Shown here one piece after another: positions 7,217-14,495 of a stretch of 16,110 bases of DNA. Both the position numbers and the translations under genes were made by a program. Position 1 is the stretch's first letter. Each line of letters begins with the position of its first letter. This DNA is from Myxococcales bacterium (GTDB taxonomy: Bacteria; Myxococcota; Polyangia; Fen-1088). Under the pieces are notes generated by a model. The model saw only the letters and a program-made list of their open reading frames with translations, had not been told where the DNA came from and made no database searches. The stretch is from contig PMCR01000227.1 of NCBI GenBank assembly GCA_003155465.1, positions 2,048 to 18,157 of the forward strand, in the 5' to 3' direction.

Positions 7217-8289
7217 CCAGGATCCTGGTTGTCGACGACTCGCCCTTCATCCGCAAGGCCATCACGCGGATCTTTTCCGGGCGACCCGAGATGCAGGTGG
7301 TGGGGACCGCGCAAAGCGGGGAAGAGGCCCTGGAGCGCCTTCCCGCGGCGCGGCCGAATGTGGTGACCTTGGACGTCGACATGCCGGGTATGGGGGGCCT
7401 GGCGACCCTGCGAGAGATCCAGCGCCGCTACCCCGGCCTGCCCGTTATCATGCTGTCGGTGTACACGAAAGAAGGCGCGGAGACGACCCTTGATGCCATC
7501 AGCGCCGGGGCCGTGGATTTCATAGACAAGAGCCGCCTCAACGTCATGGATTTCGACAGTCTGTCGCGCGAGCTTCTGGCCAAGATTGAAGTCTGGCAGC
7601 AGGTGCCACACGCTTATTCCCCACGCGCTTATTCCCCACACGCCTACTACTGGGACCGCACGCCTTCGCCGACGCCGGCCCGACGCGCGGCGGGGGGGGC
7701 CATTCCGGCGGTGGCGTGGTCATCCTACGATCTGTGCGTAATCGGTGCCTCCACCGGCGGCCCGCCCGCCTTGCAACAGATCGTCAGTCACGTGCCCCGG
7801 AATTTCCCCTTGCCCATCGCCGTGGTCCAGCACATGCCGGTGGGGTTCACCCGGCACTTTGCCGAGCGGCTGGACTCCCTGCAACGAATCCGGGTGAGAG
7901 AGGCCGCGGACCACAATACCCTGCAGCCGGGGCAGATGCTGCTGGCGCGCGCCGGTGCGCACCTTGTTGTCGAGCCGGATCTGACGGCGCACCTGTCGCT
8001 CGACCCGATGGATGGCGTTCACATCCCCAGCGTCGACGTCCTGATGGAGTCGGCCAGCCGCGCCCGCCCCGGACGTGTGGTCGCCATTCTGCTGACCGGG
8101 ATGGGCGACGACGGGGCCGAGGGCATGTTGGCCGTGCACCGCTCGGGCGGCCTCACCTTTGCCGAAAGCGAAGCCTCGTGCGTTGTGTACGGCATGCCCC
8201 GCGCCGCCCAGAAGCGGGGCGGGGTTTCGTACATGCTCTCCCTTCCCGAGATATGTCAGCTCTTCGCAACAAGGAGCGATGATTCATGA
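7213..8289 (+). CDS. cheB: Protein-glutamate methylesterase/deamidase CheB
   Basis: The product is 358 residues. The N-terminal receiver has D8-D9 ([13 protein letters not shown]) and phosphoacceptor D54 ([13 protein letters not shown]). The C-terminal methylesterase has the catalytic serine S180 in IGASTGGPP, histidine H207 in [10 protein letters not shown] and aspartate D300 in [12 protein letters not shown], so the triad is complete. CheB removes methyl groups from MCP glutamates once its receiver is phosphorylated by CheA. The linker between the domains contains a triplicated five-residue unit ([15 protein letters not shown]). The gene overlaps cheR upstream and the MCP gene downstream by ATGA. 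A longer than usual linker is the only oddity. Confidence 0.95.
   Translation: MTRILVVDDSPFIRKAITRIFSGRPEMQVVGTAQSGEEALERLPAARPNVVTLDVDMPGMGGLATLREIQRRYPGLPVIMLSVYTKEGAETTLDAISAGAVDFIDKSRLNVMDFDSLSRELLAKIEVWQQVPHAYSPRAYSPHAYYWDRTPSPTPARRAAGGAIPAVAWSSYDLCVIGASTGGPPALQQIVSHVPRNFPLPIAVVQHMPVGFTRHFAERLDSLQRIRVREAADHNTLQPGQMLLARAGAHLVVEPDLTAHLSLDPMDGVHIPSVDVLMESASRARPGRVVAILLTGMGDDGAEGMLAVHRSGGLTFAESEASCVVYGMPRAAQKRGGVSYMLSLPEICQLFATRSDDS
7606..7650 (+). repeat. 15-bp in-frame tandem repeat, three copies, in the cheB linker
   Basis: Three adjacent 15-bp units read CCACACGCTTATTCC (7606-7620), CCACGCGCTTATTCC (7621-7635) and CCACACGCCTACTAC (7636-7650). They encode [10 protein letters not shown] and PHAYY. 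The first two differ at one base, which suggests slippage-type expansion that keeps frame. The repeat lies between the receiver and methylesterase domains. Confidence 0.85.
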
Positions 8290-10643
8290 GCGACCAGAAA
8301 GACCTGCCCCCATCCAGCGAGCCCAGAGCCGCGGCCGCCAAGCCGGCACCTACGATTCGCCGTTCTGAAGCGGTCCCGCTGCTGCGCCACATGCGGGTGT
8401 GGCAAAAACTGCTGTGCATAGTGGCGGTGCTGCTGATCCCCACGCTGTTTCTGCTCAAGGACTTTGTCAGCCGCGCCAGCCAGGACATCGTACGCAGCCG
8501 TAGCGAGCTGTGTCTGGACGAGAATTCACGTCAGTTGCGCGTGATCCTGGAAAACCAGGCCATGCGCCTCGATCGGGTGCAGGCCGAGGCGGGCCCGGCA
8601 GGCTTGGACGCGCGCGCGGGCGCGCAGGTCGAGAGCGCCCTGGCGGAACTCAGTCGTTTGCAGGTGTCGGGCTGCGGCCGCGAAAATCCGGGGATCGCCC
8701 AACGTCTGCGTCCGGTGCTGGCGGGCCTGCGCAGCGTTTGGTCCCGACCGGCCGCGGAGGGTCAGCCCAGCGACGAGTTTGATCGGCGCATGCGCGAGCA
8801 ATTGCGATCGGCCTACCGGCAATTGGCCACGGGGACCAATCCCGGCTCGGCCGCTGATGTCGATTCGGAACTGGTCAACGAGGCGACCCGCAGCACGCTG
8901 CCCGAGGCGGCCTGGCGACTGGCCGACCTGGTCGAGCTGGGTGGGCAGATTGCCGGGTCCAAGGACACAGCCATCGAAGCGCGGGTGCAGCTCATCAGCG
9001 CGGTGGAGAGCCTGGAAGCCGGCCTGCTCGATCTGCAACGCGGGTTGCGCGCGCAGCCGGGCGGGGATGGCCAGGCGGGCGGGGCAGGGGATTCGTTGGG
9101 TGCGGCGGTGGGCGCGCTCGCGCACCGGTATGTGCAAGCCCTGCGCGGGGCTACCGCGGCTGCGCGCGAGCTTGGCGCGCAGGGCAAGACGGCGGGGCCG
9201 GGTGAGACGCCGGCGATGCACGCCGCCCTGGCCATGAAGAAGGCTGCCAATGCCGCCCTGGAGGCGCTCTTCGCCACCTACGACGCGGCCTTGGTGTGGC
9301 AGGGAAGTCAATTGGGCGAACGGGTGGCGCGTCTGGAGGGCCAGCGAGCCCGCACCATCGCCTTCGTCATTGTGGCGATGCTGCTGGCGGGTTTCTTGGT
9401 GTCGGTCATTGTCCGCAGCATCACCACGCCCCTGTCGGTGGCAGTGGATTGCGCCAACCGCCTGGCCGCGCAGGACTTCACCATTGAGATTGCGCAAAGC
9501 GAATCGAGCGACGAGCCGGGCCAGTTGCAGGCGTCGATGCGAAAGATGGCGAGCAGCCTGCGCGCCACCATCCGATCGATCCTGGCGTCGTCGCGGATCG
9601 TGGCGGCGGCGGCGGAAAAGATCGCCAGTTCGGGCGGCCAGTTGGCGCGCGGGGCAGAGACGCAGTCGGCAGCCACCGAGGAGACATCGTCAAGCATGGC
9701 GGAGATTGCGGCCCAGATTCAGCAACTGGCCAAGACGGCGATGTCGCTTTCGGCCAGCGTGGAGGAGACCACCACGGCCTTCGAGAAGATGCACGAAACC
9801 CTGCAGCGCACGGCCAACCACGGACAGACCCTGCTGGCTTCGTCACAAGAGGCGAGCACGCACCTGGCCGAGCTGACCAAGAGCATCACCCAGGTCACCA
9901 CCCAGTCCCGTTCGGCCAACGAGATGTCACAGTCGACCTTGGGGGCGGTGAAGTTGGGCGGGGAAAAGTTGCAGCAGTCGATCGGCGGGATCGGAGAGCG
10001 GGCTGGTGAAGTCAGCAAGATCGTGCGGCTGATCGAGGAGATCGCGGATCAGACCAACCTGCTGGCGCTGAACGCAGCCATCGAGGCGGCGCGCGCGGGT
10101 GATGCCGGCCGTGGCTTCGCCGTGGTGGCCGATGAGGTGCGCCGGCTGGCCGAACGGAGCGCCCAGGCCACCCAGGACATCAGCGCGATCATCGAGCGGG
10201 TGCAGAAAGACGTGGGCTCGGCGGTGGCGCTGACCGACCAGGTGCTGGTGGGGATGATGGCGTCGATCGACAAGACGTCGTCGATCATCGAACAGAACGC
10301 GCTGGCCACCGAGCAGCAGACCGAGTCCGCGCGTCGCACGCTGAAGGTGGCGGAGAACATGGCGGGCCTGGCCGAGCAGATCGCAGTGGCCGCGCGCGAG
10401 AACGCGGGCAGCGCGGCCGAGATCGTCAAGGCCTCACACAACATGAACGAGCTGACCAACATCATGCTGGACGCCACCATCGAACAGAAGCGCGGCGGCG
10501 AGACCGTGGTCAAGGCGACCGACTCGATTGCGGACGTGGCGCGACAGAATCTGCAGGTGGTGGAAGGCATCAACCTGGCCGTGCGCCAGTTGGCCGCCGA
10601 AGCCGAGGCCCTGCGCAAGCGGGTGGAGGAATTCACGGTCTGA
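8286..10643 (+). CDS. Methyl-accepting chemotaxis protein (membrane receptor)
   Basis: The product is 785 residues. A cytoplasmic N-tail of about 40 residues precedes TM1 (about 42-57, [16 protein letters not shown]). A roughly 300-residue, Ala/Leu/Glu-rich, probably helical periplasmic sensor region follows. TM2 is near 357-380 ([17 protein letters not shown]), then a HAMP segment starting at [20 protein letters not shown]. The long cytoplasmic coiled coil has the conserved hairpin tip [20 protein letters not shown] (about 582-601), then [20 protein letters not shown]. Glu/Gln/Ser/Thr-rich stretches in both arms, such as [17 protein letters not shown], are candidate methylation sites. The C-terminus is KRVEEFTV, with no NWxxF-type CheR-tethering pentapeptide. 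The sensor domain is not one I recognise, so the ligand is unknown. It is the last gene of the operon and starts in an ATGA overlap with cheB. Confidence 0.95.
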   Translation: MSDQKDLPPSSEPRAAAAKPAPTIRRSEAVPLLRHMRVWQKLLCIVAVLLIPTLFLLKDFVSRASQDIVRSRSELCLDENSRQLRVILENQAMRLDRVQAEAGPAGLDARAGAQVESALAELSRLQVSGCGRENPGIAQRLRPVLAGLRSVWSRPAAEGQPSDEFDRRMREQLRSAYRQLATGTNPGSAADVDSELVNEATRSTLPEAAWRLADLVELGGQIAGSKDTAIEARVQLISAVESLEAGLLDLQRGLRAQPGGDGQAGGAGDSLGAAVGALAHRYVQALRGATAAARELGAQGKTAGPGETPAMHAALAMKKAANAALEALFATYDAALVWQGSQLGERVARLEGQRARTIAFVIVAMLLAGFLVSVIVRSITTPLSVAVDCANRLAAQDFTIEIAQSESSDEPGQLQASMRKMASSLRATIRSILASSRIVAAAAEKIASSGGQLARGAETQSAATEETSSSMAEIAAQIQQLAKTAMSLSASVEETTTAFEKMHETLQRTANHGQTLLASSQEASTHLAELTKSITQVTTQSRSANEMSQSTLGAVKLGGEKLQQSIGGIGERAGEVSKIVRLIEEIADQTNLLALNAAIEAARAGDAGRGFAVVADEVRRLAERSAQATQDISAIIERVQKDVGSAVALTDQVLVGMMASIDKTSSIIEQNALATEQQTESARRTLKVAENMAGLAEQIAVAARENAGSAAEIVKASHNMNELTNIMLDATIEQKRGGETVVKATDSIADVARQNLQVVEGINLAVRQLAAEAEALRKRVEEFTV

Positions 10644-10657
10644 CGGAAGCGCGGTAC

Positions 10658-10677
10658 TGCCCAGCCGCCGCTGGGCA
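10658..10677 (+). terminator. Stem-loop 15 nt after the MCP gene, possible terminator
   Basis: TGCCCAGC, CGCC and GCTGGGCA form a perfect 8-bp stem with a 4-nt loop just after the MCP stop. No T-tract follows (AAGCCCTGG), so it is not a classical intrinsic terminator. It may stabilise the operon's 3' end or act with Rho. The position at the end of an eight-gene operon is the main support. Confidence 0.4.
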
Positions 10678-10700
10678 AAGCCCTGGCGGGTGCACCCGTG

Positions 10701-10995
10701 ATGTCCGGAAACCCATCGTCAAGATTCTCGCACGAATTCGCGGAGATGCGGAGCCTGAATCGGCATGCCTGAGGAGTCTCTCAACCAGTTCATCATCTTC
10801 GGCGAACGCCATCTGCGCCACGTGATCAAGGAATTCGTTGAGCACTATCACACCGGGCGTTTTCATCAGGGGCTCGGCGGCCAACTGATCAAGAGCCAGC
10901 CTGGCTCCGCGAACGACAATGGGTCAAATGGCTCGATGGCCTGCCACTCACGCCTCGGGGGGCTCCTGAACTACTACCATCGCGCGGCCGCATGA
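10701..10995 (+). pseudogene. Decayed integrase-type transposase C-terminal remnant
   Basis: From 10765 the frame reads EESLNQFIIFGERHLRHVIK, then EFVEHYHTGRFHQGLGGQLI, and ends RLGGLLNYYHRAAA. This is the recognisable C-terminal part of rve/integrase-core transposases of the IS3/IS481 type. Just upstream in another frame, 10701-10769 reads through FSHEFAEMRSLNRHA to a TGA at 10770. That resembles the earlier 'KFxxEF...RSPNxNAxAE' part with an internal deletion and a one-base shift near 10770. The catalytic DDE core and the 5' end of the gene are missing, so it cannot transpose. No flanking inverted repeats were found. It marks an old insertion between the chemosensory operon and the paralogue array. 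Confidence 0.65.
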
Positions 10996-11123
10996 GGCCC
11001 GGCGATGGATTCTCGGACACTACGAGGGGAACCCTGCACGTCAGCGCCATCTTCGAGCACGAGGGCGACGATTTCGAAAAAGTGCTACGCGCGGCGATCG
11101 AGGAAACAAGGAACGCGCGGTAG
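10992..11123 (+). CDS. Short reading frame of unknown nature, possible gene remnant
   Basis: A 43-residue frame starts at an ATG overlapping the transposase remnant's stop and ends TAG at 11121-11123. The second half (HVSAIFEHEGDDFEKVLRAA, then IEETRNAR) looks like normal soluble protein, with an acidic then helical pattern. The first 12 residues look random. It has no Shine-Dalgarno sequence. It may be the C-terminal scrap of a gene cut by the insertion event rather than a functional gene. I do not recognise the family. Confidence 0.2.
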   Translation: MRPGDGFSDTTRGTLHVSAIFEHEGDDFEKVLRAAIEETRNAR

Positions 11124-11136
11124 GCACGGAGTCGAT

Positions 11137-12837
11137 CTACTCGAAACGCGGGTCGAAGCCAGCGCCGATTCCGGCCATGAAGAGCAGGGACCGGGTGCCA
11201 AACACCTCTGAGTACGTGAAGCCGAGCGCGAACGCTCTGCAGTGGGTCTCTTTCCCGCTGTTTGCAGCACATCGCCCACCTATGACAATCCGGCTGCCTG
11301 CAACCATTTCGTCGGCGAACCCGCGGACTGCCCTGCTGCCGGACTGCCGTTGGTTCGACGTCTTGAAGAGCCAGTTGACGCCACCGCGCGCTTCCACCCG
11401 CACCGCCGACCCCAGGCTCACGGAAAGCAGGAGGCGGACCGGCGTCTTTACGGCAAAAGGCATGATGCCCTTGGTGATCCCGTCGACGCCCACGCCGGCA
11501 AGAGCCGCCGCCGCAACCGTCTGGTTGAACCACCAACCCGGCCCCACAAGAAGATCCAAATCATAGTAGGCGTGGGCCTCTTGCCCGAGCGTACCGAGCG
11601 CCGTGTCGAAGTCCATTCCAATAGGGCCGCCTTCTGGACCGAAACCGGCAAGAAACACATGGACAGCAGCCGCGTAGACGTTTCTTCTTGTCACGCTGTG
11701 GGTTCCACCCAAGCTGGAGTACTCGAGTCCCGCAAGTAGGCTGCCCGCAACGGGTATGCGATCCAACTTCACGGGCTCCTCTGGGCGCAGCCCAACGGTG
11801 TCGGCCAGACGCTCCTGCTCCGCAGGGCGCGGCTCGACGTTGCTGGCCACAAGATTCCGACCGTGCACCCGCAGCTGGGGCGGCGCAGCAATCCCGCGAT
11901 TGGCTTTGCACTGTTCAGTGGCCAGCAGCCTGCCGCCCTTGGTCTCGTACAGTTTCAAAGTGACCACAAAGGCCCCATCAATTCGCTCCACCGAGCCGGA
12001 CACGACGAAGTCCGCGCCAATGTTGCGCGCAGTCTCCACCTCGCAGTCCCCCGCTGTGCAGTCCTGCTTCCCCATGTCCTTGAGCAACACCATTATGTTC
12101 TCGCGGGTCATGACCTGAACCCCAAGCCCGGCCAACCCCTCAATCACCCCGACACGAACCGCATCTGCAGAAGCGTCCAGCAGGTCGCTCTTTATCTCTG
12201 CGCCCTTGAATTCCAGCACCGCTAGTCGCTTTCCTGCTGTTAGGAAAACCGTAGGCTGGGGCAGTGGGCGCGGTGGCAGGGCGCTGGCAGGCTCCGGCTC
12301 TGGGGCTTGCTCCCGCACGACAAGCGGCGCCAAAGGGCGAAACCCGATGTTGTAGGCCACGAGACTCCGAGCCTGCTCTCGCAGTGGGATCAGTACATCA
12401 ATCTGGCGATTGGCCTTGCATTGTTCAGTGGCCAGCAGGCTGCCGCCCTTTGTCTCGTGCAGTTTCAAAGTGACCACAAAGGCCCCATCGATCCGTTCCA
12501 CCGAGCCGGACACGACGAAGTCCGCGCCAATGTTGCGCGCGGTCTCCACCTCGCAGTCGCCCTCTATGCAGTCCTTTTTGCCCATGCCCCTCAGCAACAC
12601 CATCATGTTCTCGCGGGTCATGACCTGAACCCCAAGCCCGGCCAACCCTTCGACCGCCCCGCCACGAACCGCATCTGCAAGAGTGTCCAGCACGTCGTCC
12701 TTGATCGCCGCGCCCTTGAGTTCCAGTACTGCCAGCCGCTTGCCTGCTGTCTGGGAGACTGCCGGCCTGCCGAGCAGGACCGCGCACGCGAAGCCGATCA
12801 AGGTGGGCAAGCGCAAGGACCGAGGCAAGACCGCCAT
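11137..12837 (-). CDS. Exported protein C: two CsgG/FlgO-like domains plus putative beta-barrel
   Basis: The product is 566 residues. The N-terminus has a signal peptide (LIGFACAVLLG core, cleavage near VSQT-AGK, residue 30). Two CsgG/FlgO/LpoB-like alpha/beta domains follow, residues 31-165 and 201-335, joined by a Pro-rich linker (PEPEPASALPPRPLPQP). Each has VMTREN, a conserved cysteine pair in DC-x3-DCEVETARNIG (C90/C95 and C260/C265) and GADFVVSGSVERIDGAFVV. The C-terminal part (about 373-566) alternates short strands rich in Gly, Tyr and Phe, such as AYYDLDLLVGPGWWFNQT, and ends FDPRFE. It resembles a small outer-membrane barrel but could be a periplasmic beta-sandwich. It is paralogous to the two upstream genes, which have one CsgG-like domain each. 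Such domains occur in outer-membrane assembly and secretion proteins; the specific function is unknown. It is last in the array and convergent with the MCP gene. Confidence 0.85.
   Translation of the reverse strand: MAVLPRSLRLPTLIGFACAVLLGRPAVSQTAGKRLAVLELKGAAIKDDVLDTLADAVRGGAVEGLAGLGVQVMTRENMMVLLRGMGKKDCIEGDCEVETARNIGADFVVSGSVERIDGAFVVTLKLHETKGGSLLATEQCKANRQIDVLIPLREQARSLVAYNIGFRPLAPLVVREQAPEPEPASALPPRPLPQPTVFLTAGKRLAVLEFKGAEIKSDLLDASADAVRVGVIEGLAGLGVQVMTRENIMVLLKDMGKQDCTAGDCEVETARNIGADFVVSGSVERIDGAFVVTLKLYETKGGRLLATEQCKANRGIAAPPQLRVHGRNLVASNVEPRPAEQERLADTVGLRPEEPVKLDRIPVAGSLLAGLEYSSLGGTHSVTRRNVYAAAVHVFLAGFGPEGGPIGMDFDTALGTLGQEAHAYYDLDLLVGPGWWFNQTVAAAALAGVGVDGITKGIMPFAVKTPVRLLLSVSLGSAVRVEARGGVNWLFKTSNQRQSGSRAVRGFADEMVAGSRIVIGGRCAANSGKETHCRAFALGFTYSEVFGTRSLLFMAGIGAGFDPRFE
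11896..12747 (-). repeat. Internal duplication of the CsgG-like domain in gene C
   Basis: Units 12406-12747 and 11896-12237 align without gaps at an offset of 510 bp (170 codons). The half encoding GADFVVSGSVERIDGAFVV and the following strand is nearly identical between units. The other half differs: unit 1 reads IKDDVLDT as in gene B, and unit 2 reads IKSDLLDASADAVRVGVIEG as in gene A. The duplication is therefore patchy rather than uniformly diverged. Confidence 0.85.
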
Positions 12838-12877
12838 GGCGATACTGTCTCATGGTGCCAAGGACCCTCGCAAGACT
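12838..12877 (-). promoter_or_regulatory. Conserved 40-bp 5' module of gene C
   Basis: This block aligns without gaps to 14347-14386 (33 of 40 bases identical) and to 15636-15675. Invariant cores on the plus strand are TACTGTCTCA and CCTCGCAAGAC. Read toward the gene, it gives GTCTTGCGAGG, then TGAGACAGTA, then the ATG. TTGCGA could serve as a -35 hexamer, and GAGA as a weak ribosome site 10 nt before the ATG. No good -10 hexamer is seen. Confidence 0.45.
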
Positions 12878-13017
12878 CGGCGACCAATACCGATTCTTGG
12901 AAGTCCGTGGCTGGTTCCAGTTTCCGGCTTCGAGGCCGTGACCGGTAGGCCCGCTTCGGGACCTTCGGGACGGACAGCCACCCTGCCCACCCCGCGCACT
13001 TCGCGCGCGCTCTCGCC

Positions 13018-13037
13018 GCGGCCGTGAATCCGGCCGC
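13018..13037 (-). terminator. Palindromic stem-loop downstream of gene B
   Basis: GCGGCCG, TGAATC and CGGCCGC form a perfect 7-bp stem with a 6-nt loop about 70 nt beyond the gene B stop. There is no T-tract on either side. It could end or protect the gene B transcript before gene C's own 5' module, or be chance in GC-rich DNA. The rest of the 270-bp B-C spacer has only a doubled CTTCGGGAC (12954-12971). Confidence 0.3.
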
Positions 13038-13070
13038 TCAACTAGCTACGAATTTGCGAGAGACGCGCCA

Positions 13071-13107
13071 GCCTCAAGCACAGACTTCTTTGCACTTGGC
13101 TTGCGAG
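13071..13107 (-). repeat. Duplicated 3' flank of gene B (matches 14459-14495)
   Basis: The 37 bp after the gene B stop align without gaps to the 37 bp after the gene A stop (14459-14495), with 27 identical bases and a shared GCACAGACTT. Gene C lacks this flank: its similarity stops at the stop codon. The duplication unit that made A and B thus ran past the stop codon. In the gene A copy, GCACGA/TCGTGC (14453-14467) could form a short hairpin. Confidence 0.6.
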
Positions 13108-14346
13108 CTACTTGAAATGTGGGTCCATGGCAAGGCCGGCACCGACCATGAATAGCAAGGACCGGGTGCCAAGCGTCTCTGTGTACGTGAAACCGAGCGC
13201 GAACGATCCGCAGGCGTTCTCCTTCCATCTGTTTGCGGCGCATCGCTCGCCGATGAGAATCATGCCGCCGGCAACCATCTCGTCAGCGAACGCGCCGACT
13301 GCTTCGCTGCCGGCCTTCCGTCGGTTCGACGTCTTGTAGAGCCAATTGAAGCCGGCGCGTGTTTCGACGCGCACCGTGGCCCCCAGGTTCAAGGACAGGG
13401 CTAGACGGACCGGGGTCTTGAGGGCAAATGGCATGACACCGCTGGTGATGCCGTCAATGCCCACGCCACCAAGAGCGGCCAGCGCAAACGTCTGGTTGAA
13501 CCACCACCCCGGTCCTAGGAGCAAGTCCAGATCATAATAGAAGCCAGTTCCGCGACCGAGCACCGCATCCAAGTCCAGGCCAAGGGGAATGCCTGAACCA
13601 AAACTCGCCATGAAGCTGTGGACAGCAGCCGCGTAGACATTCCTTCTTGCAACACTGTTGCTTCCCCCCAGGCTGGCGTACTCAAATGCCATGACCATAC
13701 CGTCCGCATGCGGTTCGTCAGACTTATCAGAACGCGCCGGCGCCACAGGTGTCTGCGCGGGACGCGGCTCGACGGTCTTGGCCAAAAGGCCCGCCGCGGG
13801 AGGCGGCTCGACGGTCTTGGCCGAGAGAATGCGGCCGTGCTCGCTCAGGTGGGGCAGGAGATCAATCTGGTTCTTGGCCTGAATCTGATCCGCGGCCAGC
13901 AGGGTGCCGCTCCCCGTCTCGTGCAGTTTCAGGCTAACCACGAAGGTGTCCTCGATCTGCACCACCGAGCCGGACACGACGAAGTCCGCGCCAATGTTGC
14001 GCGCCGTCTCCACCTCGCAGTCGCCCTCTGTGCAGTCCTGCTTCCCCATGTCCCTGAGCAACATCATCATGCTCTCGCGGGTCATGACCTTGACCCCACG
14101 CCCGGCCAGCCCTGCGACCGCCCCGCCGCGAACCGCGTCCGAAAGAGTATCCAGCACGTCGTCTTTGATCGAAGCGCCCTTGAATTCCAGTACCGCCAGG
14201 AGCTTGGCGACCGGCACCGGCGGTTCCGTCGGGCGGTGGGGCGAGGATCCGCATCCGATCTGGAGAATGAGGAGTTCGCCGACCAGGACCGCGCACGCAA
14301 GCCCGATCAAGGTGGGCCAGCGCAGGGACCGAGGCAAGACCGGCAT
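13108..14346 (-). CDS. Exported protein B: CsgG/FlgO-like domain plus putative beta-barrel, possible lipoprotein
   Basis: The product is 412 residues. The hydrophobic leader (LIGLACAVLVGELLILQIGC) ends in C32-GSS. This looks like a lipoprotein site although the -3 residue is Gln rather than Leu, so lipidation is uncertain. A CsgG/FlgO-like domain spans about 47-175, with VMTRESMMMLLRDMGKQDC, the cysteine pair C105/C110, and GADFVVSGSVVQIEDTFVV. A linker contains the doubled AKTVEPxPA. The C-terminal domain (about 225-412) has FYYDLDLLLGPGWWFNQT, YKTSNRR and a cysteine pair C369/C379 in CAANRWKENAC. It is the middle member of three tandem paralogues. It has its own 5' module, so it may be transcribed singly. 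An envelope location is likely; the function is unknown. Confidence 0.85.
   Translation of the reverse strand: MPVLPRSLRWPTLIGLACAVLVGELLILQIGCGSSPHRPTEPPVPVAKLLAVLEFKGASIKDDVLDTLSDAVRGGAVAGLAGRGVKVMTRESMMMLLRDMGKQDCTEGDCEVETARNIGADFVVSGSVVQIEDTFVVSLKLHETGSGTLLAADQIQAKNQIDLLPHLSEHGRILSAKTVEPPPAAGLLAKTVEPRPAQTPVAPARSDKSDEPHADGMVMAFEYASLGGSNSVARRNVYAAAVHSFMASFGSGIPLGLDLDAVLGRGTGFYYDLDLLLGPGWWFNQTFALAALGGVGIDGITSGVMPFALKTPVRLALSLNLGATVRVETRAGFNWLYKTSNRRKAGSEAVGAFADEMVAGGMILIGERCAANRWKENACGSFALGFTYTETLGTRSLLFMVGAGLAMDPHFK
13765..13822 (-). repeat. 19-bp direct repeat in the gene B linker
   Basis: CGGCTCGACGGTCTTGGCC occurs at 13765-13783 and again at 13804-13822 on the plus strand, 39 bp apart and in frame. 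It encodes two AKTVEP units (AKTVEPPPA and AKTVEPRPA) in the linker between the CsgG-like domain and the C-terminal domain. Confidence 0.8.
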
Positions 14347-14386
14347 TGCCGTACTGTCTCACGGTGCGAACGACCCTCGCAAGACC
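14347..14386 (-). promoter_or_regulatory. Conserved 40-bp 5' module of gene B
   Basis: This block ends at the gene B ATG and matches the gene A module (15636-15675) at 33 of 40 positions. It shares TACTGTCTCA and CCTCGCAAGAC with both other copies. Conservation in non-coding DNA directly before each start suggests a promoter, operator or translation signal, or it may simply reflect recent duplication. Confidence 0.45.
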
Positions 14387-14495
14387 AAGCACCCAACTCG
14401 GCCCCCGAGATTCTGTGCGCGACAGCGGCGCCCGGCGATTGGGGGCGGACGCGCACGAGCCTCGTGCACAGACTTCCCTTCATTTGGATCCAGAG

